64,000 bases of DNA from Hanleya hanleyi (GCA_036873755.1 JAVTVY010047934.1:62001-126000); one strand, 5' to 3'. Positions 11,929 through 24,402 are shown, numbered from the stretch's first letter. Notes: generated by a model not told the origin, from the letters alone. A program made the numbers and translations.

Positions 11929-12362
11929 GATTACCCGGAAGCATGAGCAAGTGCACCCGGAGGGCTGGATAATATCACCAAAAGTGCGGAATAATGAAAT
12001 GTACGTCGAAAAAACGTTCGGTAGCATATAATTCAAGCACCAATGAAACTACCCTGCTGTACAGTGGGCGATCCGTCATATAACCGAAGATTGAAGACAA
12101 CTGGCATGCAATTAACTCGCGTGGATTTGGCAAATGTTCGCTTGCACAATTGACTGCCTATTTTGTGAAGATTATACAGAAACATCCAGACAGCAAGACA
12201 GCTCGTTCAAAGCCTCTAAAGGTTCATAAGAATCTCTATCACCAACTGGTAGCTTTATCTCTGCTACTTACTTATACAGTTCACCTGAATTGTCGGAAGA
12301 TTGACCTCCGTCTGTTCCCAGGGCGGTAGAATCGGCCATTTTACCCGGAAGATAAAGTTACT
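11929..12362 (-). repeat. Dispersed repeat C, copy 2
   Basis: Reverse complement of the unit at 8653-9075 with scattered substitutions and small indels. It ends in TTACCCGGAAG on the inner side and TTACCCGGAAGATAAAGTTAC on the outer side. Confidence 0.9.
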
Positions 12363-12384
12363 CTAACCGCACACTGTAAGAATT

Positions 12385-12730
12385 GGCGACATGTTTAACG
12401 TCTCAAAATGAAACACGATTTTGTCCCAACTTTCGGGACATGTGAATACGTACATATTTCATTTTGAAACGGCATCATGTTTCAATTTGAAACACGTGTC
12501 ATCATCATATGTGTTAACGATGTCTCAATATGAGACAGGTCGTCGTTAAACATGTGTCCGTTTGAAAAATGTGACATCCTGCACAGTGAAACATGTGTTG
12601 TCTCAATCTGAAACATGTTACGGCCGACTACATGTTTGAAAATGAAACGTCTAAGCCCAAACATGACTTTGTCCCAACTTTTGAGACATGTCGCAAGCGA
12701 AACGGGTCCGAACATGTCTCAAACTTGGAA
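12385..12730. repeat. Subterminal array of ACATGT/TTTCAAATTGAAA motifs
   Basis: At least nine occurrences of ACATGT or its variants, combined with TCTCAAAnTGAAAC or its reverse, lie within 350 bp. They include the perfect palindrome TGTTTCAATTTGAAACA at 12478-12494. Similar motifs recur at the opposite end (14770-14840). Arrays like this usually bind transposase in CACTA elements. Confidence 0.7.
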
Positions 12731-12839
12731 GTGTTCCAAAATAGTCTTTCGTCCATTACATGTTTCATCAGATCGCCCGATCGCCTGTGAAAGAAACTGA
12801 AATATACGAAAAAAAATTAAATTCAACTTGCATCAGTTT

Positions 12840-14136
12840 TTATTCTCTTATATTCGATAGAAGTAAGTCAAACTCAGGTATAAACCAACAATAACCATAG
12901 GTTATACAGACAGGAACATATATACCAGTCAAGCTTAGTCCCCAGGTTAACAATGAATATGATAATTCCAGACAGATACAAGTTCGGAACATCATAATTC
13001 CTGATGTGAACCAATTTATCATAGCGTGCAATTGTTCATGACAATAATATGCTGAAGTTTTGGTGAACTACACCAAATGGTACATTTACATTCAGATATT
13101 AACTAAAATAATAATTTACTTAAGTTTTCACATCGGTCTCTTGACATGACACCGCCTAATCCAGCACACAGGAAGCCGTTCAACAGGGGTACCATATTAC
13201 ATACATATATCGACCAAACTTGCTGATTTAGATACATGAATGTCTGTAACTCGGAAACGATTTATTATCTGCTCGCGGTAAATATCTCTGCCGTGACAGT
13301 CGTTGCAATTCTATTGCGTTTCGGGGAATGGAATACGGATCGCAGATTATTAAAATAACGGAGTCCTGGAATCGTCTCGAGTTGTTGCAACAGTGGTGAC
13401 AGTCAGTGAAGGAGGAACATTGTTTCACACACCAACAATATTCAATATTTTCATAAAGATGAAAAATTATATCCCCTCTCTCCTCCTGGTTTCATCTTCG
13501 CATACCCAAGTCGAACACTAAACGTGTTGCCTTGGCTGAACATAACACAATATCTGATACGAGTTTGGTGATGTCATAGCTCTATAAACATTCCGTAATG
13601 CAAATTAGGAGGAGTGCACTGTATCACCTCTTTAAAATTCAAATTTGATTGGCTATTGGAAAGAAATTAACATCAATACAACCACCGCCTGCCATATTTG
13701 GAAATACCACAGACTGACATCAAAGAAAATCCTCGCTGCACTGTATTGGCAAGTTCCTATCTTGATTGACTATATACTATCACGTGCATTTCCCACTTTG
13801 AACAATTTACTGGTGATTCATTTGGTGACGGTAAATGACGAAATATTAGTGTAGTATTTAACTTGAAATGTGAAGACGCCTGGTTTGGTGTCACTTGTGT
13901 CACACAATGGCCGAATCCCGCGCAAGGTTGTAATCCTTTATAGAGCAATCGTATTCGCTACGTCCAGAAAATCTTCTGATGCGCTACACACATTTAAAAT
14001 ACTGGATCTATAGCTTTGGTCAAACAGAGAACACAGTTGTTGTTTCTTCCAACGCGAACTCTCATTGATGCTCCATCAATGTCACTCTTTTTTATAGCAA
14101 CCCTGCTGTGTATTTTGTTGGTAAACGAGATTACTC
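12840..14136. other. Interior of TIR element, no gene recognised
   Basis: Short open frames only (such as 13645-13854 plus and 13757-13948 minus, which overlap). No transposase motif was seen. Confidence 0.55.
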
Positions 14137-14682
14137 TTAACCCTCCCAAACATGAAGGGGCATCATGCCCTCAACCTAAACTTTCTATGCTATATCTCCG
14201 AAACAACAAATTATTAGGAGCTGACACGGCTTGATTTTATTATATTTGAGTCAGTTTGCCCCTATTTGCCTTCCCCTCCCAGAAAAGGATCATTGGTAAA
14301 TTATAAGTACCAGAAAAGTGGTGTTTCATCTTTTTCTTCGAGATTTTGTTTTTGTGGATAAAAGAGTTCATGAACTATTTTATTTCACATCAGATAATTC
14401 TTCACTAATGTACCATGTAGTTTACTTCGGATAACATAGCACAAATAAACAAATGGAAATCTGACCGGAAAATCGATCAAAAATTCATATTTAGAATATG
14501 ACGTATTACTGTGAAGATTTAAGGATTGGATTTTTTTCGGAGTTTTGCACTTTCTAGCAGAGCAGATCCCAAGATATATTGTGGGGGCTTTTGAACTCAA
14601 GAAGTAGAAAAAAATTAGTGGAGAGGAGGCGTCTCTTCCCAGGCCTTGGCAGGCCACAAATACCCTAGGCCTGAAAGAGTTA
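14137..14682 (+). repeat. MITE-like family A, copy 2
   Basis: Starts TTAACCCTCCC and ends GGCCTGAAAGAGTTA. Internal family landmarks include CTATATCTCCGAAACAAC, TTGCCCCTATTTGCC, TTTTATTTCACATCAGATAA and TATGACGTATTACTGTGA, which is the degenerate form of the TGACGTCA box. It is nested within the TIR element. Confidence 0.85.
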
Positions 14683-15039
14683 TATTATGATGCAAATAAT
14701 TCGATTAAATTCATTGCATTTTCTGCATTTTATTCTCAATACCGACAATGTTTTTCATGGAAAAACAGGATGAAACATGTAGCATTATGAAGCATCTCAC
14801 ATGTTACCCATCTCAAACTGAAACGTTAAACATGTAACCACTTTTTGCAGTGCAAGCATGGCAAATTTTGGCAAAATCCCGGAAGAAGGGATAGTTGTTT
14901 CTCCTCCGTGATATACATGTAGGTGTTTTTCTTCTGCGTCTTGTATATATGTTTATCTTTGAGAAATGGGTGTATTTTATTACCTTATCTTGCATTGTGA
15001 AACTGGGTATATTCATTAATTTAAACCTAAAAATCCCCA

Positions 15040-16700
15040 ATGGATGACTGTGATGAATGTAATGAAGATTTTCCATTCCCTGGCCCAACATGGTTCCCAC
15101 CGTTCTCCAATGAAAACATTCTCCCGGTAGAATTTGAACTGAACTCCGTCACTCGTTGCGAAATAGACCTTTCATTTCTAAGGAACAAATGTTTCAATCC
15201 AATCGAATTAAATAATTTAGATCATTGTAAAACGCATACAGATGACAATGAATATGAAATTTCTCACTGGCAGAATATTAACTCCCATCAGTCCAACTAT
15301 TTTACTGAAACATCTTTTGCAGAAGAGCCAGAAGTAAACAACGCAAATAACAGTGGGTCTTTATAGTGTTTACACCTAAATGCTAAGAGTCTAAGAAAAC
15401 ATTTTTCTGAAATTACTGGATTCATTCAGAATCTGAATCACCAATTTTCTATCCTAGGATTTTCTGAAAGCTGGCTGGATCCTGTGACTGAACGTCTATT
15501 CGATATACCTGGATATAAACCTTTCCCTTCCTCAAGAACTAAAATAAAGGGTGGCGGCCTCATTCTTTATGTTAAGGATACCATTCAATCTTGCAAAGTT
15601 CGCGATGACCTGTCATCCTGTGATGACAATGGCGAATTTGAATCACTGTTTCTCGAAATTGATTTGATAATACCAAATACATTACTGGTATATTTTATCG
15701 ACCGCCTGGCAAGAGCTTGAACATTTTCAACCACCATTTAGCTGACATCCTGAAAACATCTGACATTGAAAAGCATAAGTGCATCCTGATGGGAGATTTT
15801 AATATCGACCTCTTTAAAACTGATGTTCATCAATCAAAAGACTTCCTTGACCTTCTGAAATCCTACTATTTCTTCCCCAAAATAACAAAACCTACCAGAG
15901 TGAAGTCAAACACAGCAACATTAATAGATAACATATTCATAAACTTTCACGAAGATAACTTATCTGGGATATTTTTAACCGACATCACTGATCACTTTCC
16001 CATTTTTCACATACTAAAATCTTCTCCCATCTGCACACCCTCCAAAAAAACTATATCCTATCACTCCTGAACTTAAAGATACTTGTAGAGAGGTAATAAA
16101 TGACACCGCTTGGGACAATGTTATCCAAGAAAGCAATGTTGTCAGTGCTCTAGATAATTTCCTCACAAAGTTTGACTCCATATATAACGAGTGTTTTCCG
16201 TATGCAACTTTTGAAGTCTCTTCTAAGCGGATTATCAAACCTTGGATCACTTATGGGATTCTTACTTCCATCCATGAAAAAAGCAGACTCTATCGCGAAT
16301 ATCTCGCTTCTCGGGACGAAACCTCACATAAAGAGTACAGAACTTATAGGAATAAACTGATCCACAGTATTCGCCTGGCCAAAAAAAAATACTTCGAACA
16401 AAAGTTCGATGAATCCAACCAGGATATAAAAAGTACATGGAAAACTCTCAGCCAGCTAATGAATCGCAAGAAAGACACATCCATATCTAAATCGTTTATT
16501 GTCGATGGGAATGAAATCACAGATAGTCAAAGCATAGTAGATAAATTTAATGAGTATTTCAGCACCGTGGCTTCCACGCTGAACTCTAATATCCCTACAG
16601 TCCCTCCAAGCTTCTGTGAATTTCTCGGTCCCTCTACTCCCGAAAATTTTGAATTTACCCCAACAACTTCCATTGATGTTCAGAACATCAATGCAGTTTA
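15040..16700 (+). pseudogene. Second LINE relic: endonuclease and start of RT region
   Basis: The plus strand encodes LNAKSLRKHFSEI, SESWLDPVTE, GGGLILYVKD, GDFNIDLFK and TDHFPIFH, the ordered motifs of a CR1/L2-type LINE endonuclease. A linker follows (WITYGILTSIHEKSRLYREY, then FNEYFSTV). It is broken by an in-frame TAG at 15364-15366, a frameshift near 15690-15715, and another at an A run near 16045. The reverse transcriptase is missing: coding similarity stops near 16690 (3' truncation or later deletion). It differs in sequence from the LINE at 1245-4770, so at least two LINE lineages have been active. Confidence 0.85.
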
Positions 16701-17160
16701 TATAATTAGATATAATAAGAAAAAGTCTTATGATTAAACGAATCCGCGACAGTTCGACATGCGACATTTCGGCACAAAGTGAAGAGTACGACATTTCGGC
16801 ACTTATTTTACATGCCAAATTATATTAAATGTTGCAATTTTCTTATCTTTTTTAGCATATTTTAACATATAAACAGACAATTTTAAGGGTTACCAAGTTG
16901 TAAATTTTTTGGCTGCGAATATCTGCGATATTTCTGCAACTTTTTTCACATAAGCAGTTAGTTTTAGAAATGTTGTGAATTTCTCATAGAGCAAAAAGCA
17001 GTATATACATATTCTATCACTAGTAAAAACCTCACCAATCAATCGCTTACAACATCAAGGGCATCCAACACGATGGTATTGTCATGGGGGAGCGTCGAAG
17101 TAGTAGCCCTGACTGATTTCTTGGGGAATAATACAAGCGTCTTGTCCATCATATTCTAAA
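16701..17160. other. No gene recognised
   Basis: AT-rich spacer; the short motif CGACATTTCGGCAC occurs twice between 16757 and 16802. Confidence 0.5.
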
Positions 17161-17164
17161 GACC

Positions 17165-17500
17165 AATTTCATATTCCATTTTCTATATTACAGCTTTAAC
17201 ACCAACTTCAAGAAACACATACAATAATTTGAAAAAATAGTATACATAAACGTAGGTTAGTTTCCTGCAAATGAGAAGCGGTCCACAGTTTTCAGTGTTG
17301 CCGGCAATACATCATGACGGTTCAATAATATCCAATCCGTATCGCTGATCAGCATTCTTAATACATATGATATCGTTGTAAATTCGTTATCTAGGGAATG
17401 ATGTAGATCAGTCACGTTTTGATTGCGCCTGTTCATATGAACACCGTGATGTTCTTGAAATACATGGGTTCATACGAATCCTAGCCCCGGGGTAGGGGAC
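17165..17500 (+). repeat. Dispersed repeat family B, copy 1
   Basis: Shares GTATCGCTGATCAGCATTCT, TATGATATCGTTGTAAATTC, CAGTCACGTTTTGATTGCG, CATATGAACACCGTGA and CATGGGTTCATACG with copies at 24440, 19690 and (inverted) 26190. No coding capacity is seen. Confidence 0.8.
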
Positions 17501-19689
17501 GTGTGAACCCATGCTGAGCACAGATGTCACGTGATGTATGGATGCATTTTAATGGGCGGTCTGGTATCGTCTGTATCACTGTGCTAGCTCCACCGAGGGC
17601 GATGTGCATTGTACAGATGTTATTTACTACTGTATGGTGACAACTGCAACGTAAAACGTGAAGATCACTAGCAGCAGGCTGTTTCTGTCGATGACAAGGG
17701 GGGTGATGTGGCAACTCGTGCTCTTGAATAGTACACATTTTATCGACTTGAACTTCAGTTGTGGCCTTAATTGTACAATCATATTAGTGACTCAGTGTAT
17801 CTATAGTACAAAGCTACCGATCGGTGGAGAATGTTAGACGGGGAAATGCGTTGTGTCTTCTACTTCTCCTTCAAGTTCACTATAATACAAGCGTCCAATC
17901 TGTCATTCAATATTCATCCCTTTGTCCACTAAAGAATGTTCGCGTCCATAAACTTCTGAGAGAGGATGGACAAAGGTACAATTTAATCATATCGATTTTT
18001 TATCTCAGATGTATGTATTAGTTGTTTTTGTTTATATAAAACGGAATATATCATGCACCAGGGGCAGACTGGAACAACTTTTCCGGGGTACACTGCGACA
18101 ATAGTACTCAAATGGTGAAATTTACTTTCATCTTAAATTGTTATTAAAGTGCATTATTTTGTTTCCTAGATAGTAGTAATGGCTAATCCTATCGGATATG
18201 ATGAGTTTTACTAACATTTTCAAATGCAAATGCTTTCACTGGCAGGAGAATCACACAGAATATTTGGGGTTTTTCCCCTAAAATTTGGGCTCTGGGAAAT
18301 ATTTTATGTAAAACTGAGGTCTAAAAATTGCAACTAACTTAACCATCGCTTTTCTATCTTCTAAATTCCTATAAAACATATAGTATATAGCTGATTTAAA
18401 ATGAATTTTGCTTATTGTCTCACCGCACCCCAGTAGGTGTCTAGTGCATCCATATTCGGGGCAAACTGGGACACTTTTTGTTACTTTTTAAACACGAATT
18501 CTGGAGAAAAGTATAGCAGATATTCCAAAAATTTTCGTATCAGTATTATGTCATACTAAATATTACTATAACTAGAGTATAGAAGGCTACTCTACAGGAC
18601 AATAATAACAGAGATTTATACAAAAAGTTGAAAAATGTCCCAGTGTACCCCAATCTCCCTTACCAAATAAGCAATCATAACGCATAAACAGAGGCCAATT
18701 TCCTGCAAGAGGGAAGCAGTCTAGCCAGGCGAGTGAGAGAAGTCACGGATAACCGCAATAAGCTTCATTGATAATTGGTAATTTGACATTCTAGGGCATT
18801 CAGCGTTTCCAAGTACCCGTGGGAACTTTGTATACTCTGTTCAAATCTCAATAAAAAAATGTACATAAAAATGACCCAGACGTGAAATCCAGCATATAAA
18901 ACCATTGAGTTAAAAAAATGTATATACTGTCCCAAATGTGAATCATAGAAGTATACAGTCAGGACATCGGGCATTGTCCACGGGAAAGCAGCAGAGCCAG
19001 CCTATTCGTAATGTAATCATAAGACACACCAGTCGAGACAACGTTACACATCTTTATTATATTATGTTAAATTATGATAAAACGCCGAGTTAGATACGTC
19101 TGAATTATACAACTTACTATCCTGATATCATTTAGTTTTGCTGTTGGCGACATTGTGCCAAACTCTGTGGGTGACTGTTCGACTCCCACACGAGGAGTAT
19201 TTGTATTTGTACTACCCTAGAAAATGCCACCCTGAAAGGAATGGAATATTAATCTGTTCTCAGTTTGTGGGTACTTGACACCTAATATCAACCTTCAACT
19301 ACCGGAACACATCGTCAACTAGCGCCCATTCCGCGATACTCTACTACGGGATGAAAGATAACGGCAAGCTCTTTGGGTACATCTCTGGCAAATTGGGGTG
19401 AGTAATGGTCCCATATGGATGTTTATGATGCTGTCTCACGCAATCTTCTTCACCGCGGGTAACACTCGACTACGACTCTAAGGAACTCCAGTAACTCTCA
19501 AAAAGTGGAAATTATATGCTCATCGCCAGCTCTATTTCAATGTAATATGTCGTCTGCAAGTGACAAAAATGGCGCACACATGATAGTGCATGGTTTTTTC
19601 CCTGAATTCATCAATTCTGATTTTTTATCAACCTTTATGCTGAATTCATATCAACACAATCTAAAAAATTGCCGTTTTCAATTTTAAAA
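17501..19689. other. No gene recognised; short family B fragment
   Basis: About 2.2 kb without a recognisable gene. The stretch 18660-18725 (CATAAACAGAGGCCAATTTC onward) resembles the 5' part of family B copy 1. A motif around GGGGCAAACTGGGAC at 18460 echoes GGGGCAGACTGGAAC at 18061. Confidence 0.5.
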
Positions 19690-20000
19690 TCAAGTTTTGA
19701 GGGGAATCCCTGTCTGTGACCTCTACAACATCGGAAGTCTCCCTCGTTTTTTGTACGAAACAGTGCATTCCATCCTTGGAAACACATACACAAAGACCTA
19801 TTTCATATAAGATCATTAGAAAAAAACAGCAGTCATTGTATACTAGAATAGAAGCGATCAACAGTGTTCAATGATGGCGGCAAGACATCGTGATGTTCCA
19901 AAAGCATCAAACCGCATCGCTGGCCTGTGTACTTAATCCATATGATTTGAATGATGTATCACAGTTACGAACGTACCGCCATAGGTCATGCAAGCCATAG
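19690..20000 (+). repeat. Dispersed repeat family B, copy 2 (diverged)
   Basis: Contains GGCGGCAAGACATCGTGATG, TTCCAAAAGCATCAAA, CGCATCGCTGGCC, ATCCATATGATTT and GATGTATCACAGTTACG in the family B order. It is more diverged than copy 1. Confidence 0.65.
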
Positions 20001-21175
20001 ATTTTGCTACCAGCACGCGATATACTTGACCAAATTTGAAGAAAAAGAACCTTGGATTGGAGGCACTTGGTGGTATGGCCCTGCTTTTTTTTAAAGTTAA
20101 TTAACGTTAATTAAAATCGTCACATTTAACACTGGATCTCACAAATGATACTAGGTGAGATATTTATACATGATATGCCGGTCTCATTGGGATATTGCTG
20201 TTCAGAAAGGGATAGTTTACGATGTCGAAATTGTAATCATCTCTCGTGTAGTAGAGAGAGAAGGTCCGCTTCATCTTTCTAGGGATATAGGTCTATATTC
20301 GATGTGCCATTAGGGCTGTCTGTAGTTTTCTTCAAATCGAATGAAGGTGGATATAAATTATAAATCATTCAGTGTGTCATTTATATAACTGCTATCCACA
20401 GCGATAAGATCGTCTATAAAGCGTTTGCCTGAATGAGAAGGGAAGGACTATGAATTGATCGGTTTTTGAAAGCATCTGCATATAGTCGTGTTCATAAGAG
20501 AATAGATTTTGGTCAGTCAAAAATGGGTGCAAAATTAGTATTTACTGAAATGCCTATTTGCTTCATATAGATATTATTAATGAGAAATTCAAGCATCTTT
20601 ATAAACAGAGATATCTTAAGAATGATGTTTGCTGTATGTAGTATAGCTAGAAAATAATTTAATATATCGTCGATCAGTTTTCTTGAAAAACAATACCATT
20701 AATGAGCTCAAGACGGACAATACTGTTCAGATGGGGGATTGTAATATAGAGTAGTACATGCCAGAGACATGAACAACCAGATTAAATAGATTCATATCCA
20801 GAATAAAAAAAAATCAGGAGCAAAACTTCTATTTTTTCAGTCATACGGACATTTAGTGGAGTGTACGGAAACAGATAAAATAATTCTGATTAGAATATAT
20901 TTTAGAGTGTCTAGATGCAATTAAATTGCCACATTATGGCATATTCTGACCCGCCAATCTGTTGATATTACAATTATAGGCCTAATACGTCGCTTTCTGG
21001 ACAGGATCCGATAGTTTTGTTTGATTCACATGACGTCAGAAATGTAAATATTAGTTGGACACATATACCTGCTTTGAAAATATATTGCGTGTAGTACACA
21101 CGAACGAACAGATAAAAATAATAACGAACGCCCACTGTTAAAAATAATTTCTTGGATTTTTGCTCGAATGAGTTT
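20001..21175. other. No gene recognised
   Basis: AT-rich spacer with no recognisable coding domain or RNA gene. Confidence 0.55.
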
Positions 21176-21198
21176 AATTTTCTTAAAAATTCTTAAAC

Positions 21199-21614
21199 AA
21201 GAAATCACAGTTTTGTCCTCTATAGCAGAAGAAATTCAAGCACCTGACAAATAAGTCTTTTCACATCAAAGGGAATAGTTTGAAGAACTCTTCGACTGTT
21301 CTTAGCAATTTGAAACTCTACTTGTGTTTTTTTATAAATTGATAGAAATGTTTATTTTTCTTATTTAAGAAAAGTCTTGAATAAGTAAAAAGTGGGAGCC
21401 CCACAAGCAATTATTTCTTATATTTTCTTAATTATTCTTACATTTTCTTAATTTCATAATAAATATTTTTTTACTTTTTACTTATTTGAGACTTTTGCTG
21501 AATAAGAAACATAACCATCAAAATTATCATATTTGATGTGAGAACACTTATTTGTCAGGTACTCATATTTACTGTACTATAGACACAGGATAGAGGACAA
21601 AACTGTGATTTCTT
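21199..21614. mobile_element. MITE-like element with long terminal inverted repeats
   Basis: AAGAAATCACAGTTTTGTCC (continuing CTCTAT) at the left is exactly complemented at the right end. Internal to it, ACCTGACAAATAAG and CACATCAAA are also mirrored, giving about 75 bp of gapped inverted repeat at each end. Weaker mirror similarity extends outward to about 21176 and 21638. The centre is rich in TTCTTA/TAAGAA motifs. No protein is encoded. Confidence 0.8.
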
Positions 21615-21687
21615 ATTGAAATCTTTTTAAGATTATAATTCTCATCCAAGATATATATATTTTTTTTTTACAATGCCGACTTCACGG

Positions 21688-22442
21688 GAAAAGACGCGAC
21701 TGCGAGTGTGTTGAAAACTGAGATTTTCATAAACCCAGAACCGTATGTTAAGCGAATAGCAGGTTAGGGTCAACCCATACCTTCCCATACAAGCGTTTTT
21801 AAACGAATGTTTCATAATTCCGGCAGTGAACTGACTCGTGTTGATTAAAAAATTTCCGCATAATGCCGCTACAAATCCTGAGATAGTTCAAATTCTTTAA
21901 TATGCACAACATTTCCTGAAATTTCGATTTTAGCTAAAAAGTGACTCGTGTTTTGCGTGAATTCTGGCAAAAATGCTATTTTTATTTCCATTTTCTCACA
22001 TGGAATCTTTGCACGTACTGACCAAAGTATACGTTAAAGAATTTCATCAGTGGTAAAATTGTTTAGCAGAAGTTATTTACAAATGATCGGGCTTTCTGCC
22101 GAACTGTGAGATTTTTAAATTAACGAAATTTTGAAGTGTACGATCTTGAAATGAGTTTCATCATTTGACGCATCTTTTCATGTTACTGATTAATTATTGG
22201 TAGCAAATTTTCAAAGGAAATACACCCGGAAAGTAGCAAAACTTGCGCGTTTGAGGTTTTTTTTGGTTCTTTTTCAAAGATACGAATAGATATTAGTGCC
22301 ATATTCCAAATACCAATTTTCCATTGAATGTGCAATCGCTCGTGATAATATCAGATATTGATATACCGAACTGTGATCATGGTTGACCCTAACCTGTATA
22401 GTATGGGAGCAATCGCAAAGGGTTTATCCGCGTCTTTTTGGA
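21688..22442. repeat. Inverted-repeat element with GGTTAGGGTCAACC ends
   Basis: AAAAGACGCG at 21688 and GGTTAGGGTCAACC at 21762-21775 are mirrored by GGTTGACCCTAACC at 22381-22394 and CGCGTCTTTTT at 22429-22439. This suggests a roughly 750-bp non-autonomous element. The interior has no recognisable gene. Confidence 0.6.
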
Positions 22443-22444
22443 TC

Positions 22445-23076
22445 GACAGGGACAAATACATGTAGGCCAACTTTCTGAAATTTCGACCGCTTATATTGGT
22501 CCAAAAATTGTCCTTTATCCGAAGTAAAATCTATATTTATTACTGCAAAACTCCACACCAAATTTCCCGCATCTTCCAGAGAATTGTTTAATGTTGATAC
22601 CCAGAAAAAGAATATAGACAAAAGAGAATCAACATGCACCCATTGTCATTGCCAGGCTGAATAAATACTTGGGTTGTTATGCATGTATAGTATCAATACC
22701 CAAGTAAATTAACGAATACTGGAATGCCCTCAAACAAGGCTGTTTCTATAAATAATTTATATATATATTCTCCAAAGAAAAGAAATCAATGTCAATTACT
22801 GCGGTATGATGTCATATATGGTAAGGTAGGGAACGTTTGAATCGCTTTCTATGTCCTGATATAATGAAGACCAGGTGATTAAAATATTAATATTGACGGG
22901 CTAAGATCATTCGTTGCTAAGAGGCAATGGTACTTTCAGTGAAAAAAAAAGATCATGCTTTCCTCCAAATAATGATATGCCTCGTTATAACATTCGGCAA
23001 GTTTTGTCTATGGCTAGTTACAGGAAATTATGTCAGTCACAATTCTCTCCTGGACTGGGAAGAGGTTTTAAAAGAC
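22445..23076. other. Upstream region of lectin gene; no other gene seen
   Basis: Contains an AT run (TATATATAT near 22760) and a small inverted repeat around ACTTGGGT...ACCCAAGT (22669-22705). The promoter and 5' UTR of the gene beginning at 23077 probably lie here, but no element can be assigned with confidence. Confidence 0.4.
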
Positions 23077-23392
23077 ATGGAATTACATATCTCTATCATC
23101 TGTTTTGCATGTCACTTCGTCTGCATGTCTCCAGTCATTGTCCAGCGTGAAGGATTCATGTTCACACGTGTTAACGGTAACAGTACTGGCCTTTTCGGTA
23201 AAGCCTTAACTACAAAACTCGGCCTTCGTAGTTACCCCCAGTGTGTACTGCATTGTGTCTACAACAGTTTCTGCTATACGGGAAGATACTGGGAAGATAA
23301 CGGAACTTGTACGCTCTATGCACCTCCGGGTAATCCCCTGGAAACAACACCTGGACACTTTCCTGGACCGGTCACCTTCATCCTCAATTGCA
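23077..23392 (+). CDS. PAN-CTLD secreted protein, exon 1 (signal peptide, PAN-like domain)
   Basis: Starts at ATG 23077 because that Met opens a good signal peptide (MELHISIICFACHFVC then MSPVIVQ), although the frame is open further upstream to 22927. The mature part (about residues 24-105) is a PAN/apple-like module. It has cysteines in YPQCVLHCVYNSFCYTG and GTCTLYAP plus a final Cys before the donor, and two N-glycosylation sequons (NST, NGT). The exon ends at CA|GTAAGC in phase 1. PAN modules usually bind proteins or glycans outside the cell. The next exon in phase lies 13.7 kb downstream. A separate single-domain gene is possible if the junction is not used, but joined exons give exactly 240 codons. 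Confidence 0.75.
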
Positions 23393-23861
23393 GTAAGCCT
23401 TATTTATTCACATTCATTTTCAAAATATCCTCTGTACTAGACTCAATCTAGGTAAACCAAGATGGCGAATCAGGGAAATACTATATAAACATGACGCTCT
23501 GAAGAATTCGTGCGAAATGAACTCTGATATTCCACGAGATCCCATAATAAGCATATCACGACAATTTCTGCCTTTTCATTTTGACAATGAATGACATTTA
23601 GTTCACGGATATTAACACCTTAGCGCAACACTATCTTTTAATATTTTCTGCCGCCTAACAAAGCCAGATTTTTTCAGCGGGAGTAAACCTTTTGAAGTTT
23701 ACGTTTACCACACACACTGTTTAAAAACGATACTTTTTCCCCATACTGTTTACTGTATTGGTTCACGTGCTACCGTGTAATTACTGTGAGCGTGATTTTG
23801 AAACTTTCACCAAGCTAACCACCTGATTGTGTAACAAATGTAATTTGAAATTCGCACGGGC

Positions 23862-24402
23862 TTTATACAGCAAAATGGCCCCCCTACCAAACCTTCTGCG
23901 CTATCTCCGGAACAAAAAACAAAAAAGACCGTGACTTTATAGTTTATTATATTGGGATCATGTTGAGCCTATTTGCATAACCTCCCGAGGAGAGGATCAT
24001 GAGTAAATTCAAGATGGCGGCCCCATGGGGTACGAGAAGTGATGTTTTCACCATTTTTCTTCAAAATTTGTGCTTTTCCGCGATGAAAAATGGGCAAAAA
24101 CCATTTTATTTCACTTCACATTAATATTTAATAATTTATCATGCACTTTTTGCGGAGAAATTGCATAAATTAAAAAATTGTAGAAATCTGACCAAAAATC
24201 CCGACCAAACTACGTCACTGTGACGTCATCAAAGCGGCCATATTGATTTTTTACATTTTCTGGTAGAGCTTGGCCCAAGGGTACAGTGTGGTAAGTTTCA
24301 ACCCCGTAGCTCAAGGGGTAAGAAAAATAATTACGGAGAGGCATTCACTCCCCACACCCAGGCCTGGACAGGTTCCAAAAAGCCCAGGCCAGATAGGGTT
24401 AA
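23862..24402 (+). repeat. MITE-like family A, copy 3
   Basis: Nearly full-length: CCCCCTACCAAACCTTCTG, CTATCTCCGGAACAA, GAGCCTATTTGCATAACCTC, AAATTCAAGATGGCGGCC, TTTTATTTCACTTCACATTA, TACGTCACTGTGACGTCATC and the distal end GGCCAGATAGGGTTAA. It lies in intron 1 of the lectin gene. Confidence 0.9.

Larger units (their letters stand above)
12372..14852. mobile_element. TIR DNA transposon, CACTA-like, non-autonomous
   Basis: The left end reads CACTGTAAGAATTGGCGACA then TGTTTAACGTCTCA. The right end, reverse-complemented, reads CACTGCAAAAAGTGGTTACA then TGTTTAACGTTTCA, giving about 40 bp of imperfect terminal inverted repeat. CACTG/CACTA termini with arrays of short subterminal motifs are characteristic of EnSpm/CACTA elements, and such an array lies just inside the left end. 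No transposase was found, so the copy would depend on another element. A family A MITE is nested near the right end. A 3-bp target duplication is not evident. Confidence 0.65.

Noticed and set aside
17481..17738. Minus-strand 85-residue frame
   Set aside because: No recognisable domain or splice context, and it begins at the edge of a dispersed repeat.
22927..23076. Upstream extension of lectin exon 1 to an earlier start
   Set aside because: It would put about 50 residues, including a Lys-rich start, before the signal peptide at 23077. The later ATG gives a conventional secreted protein.
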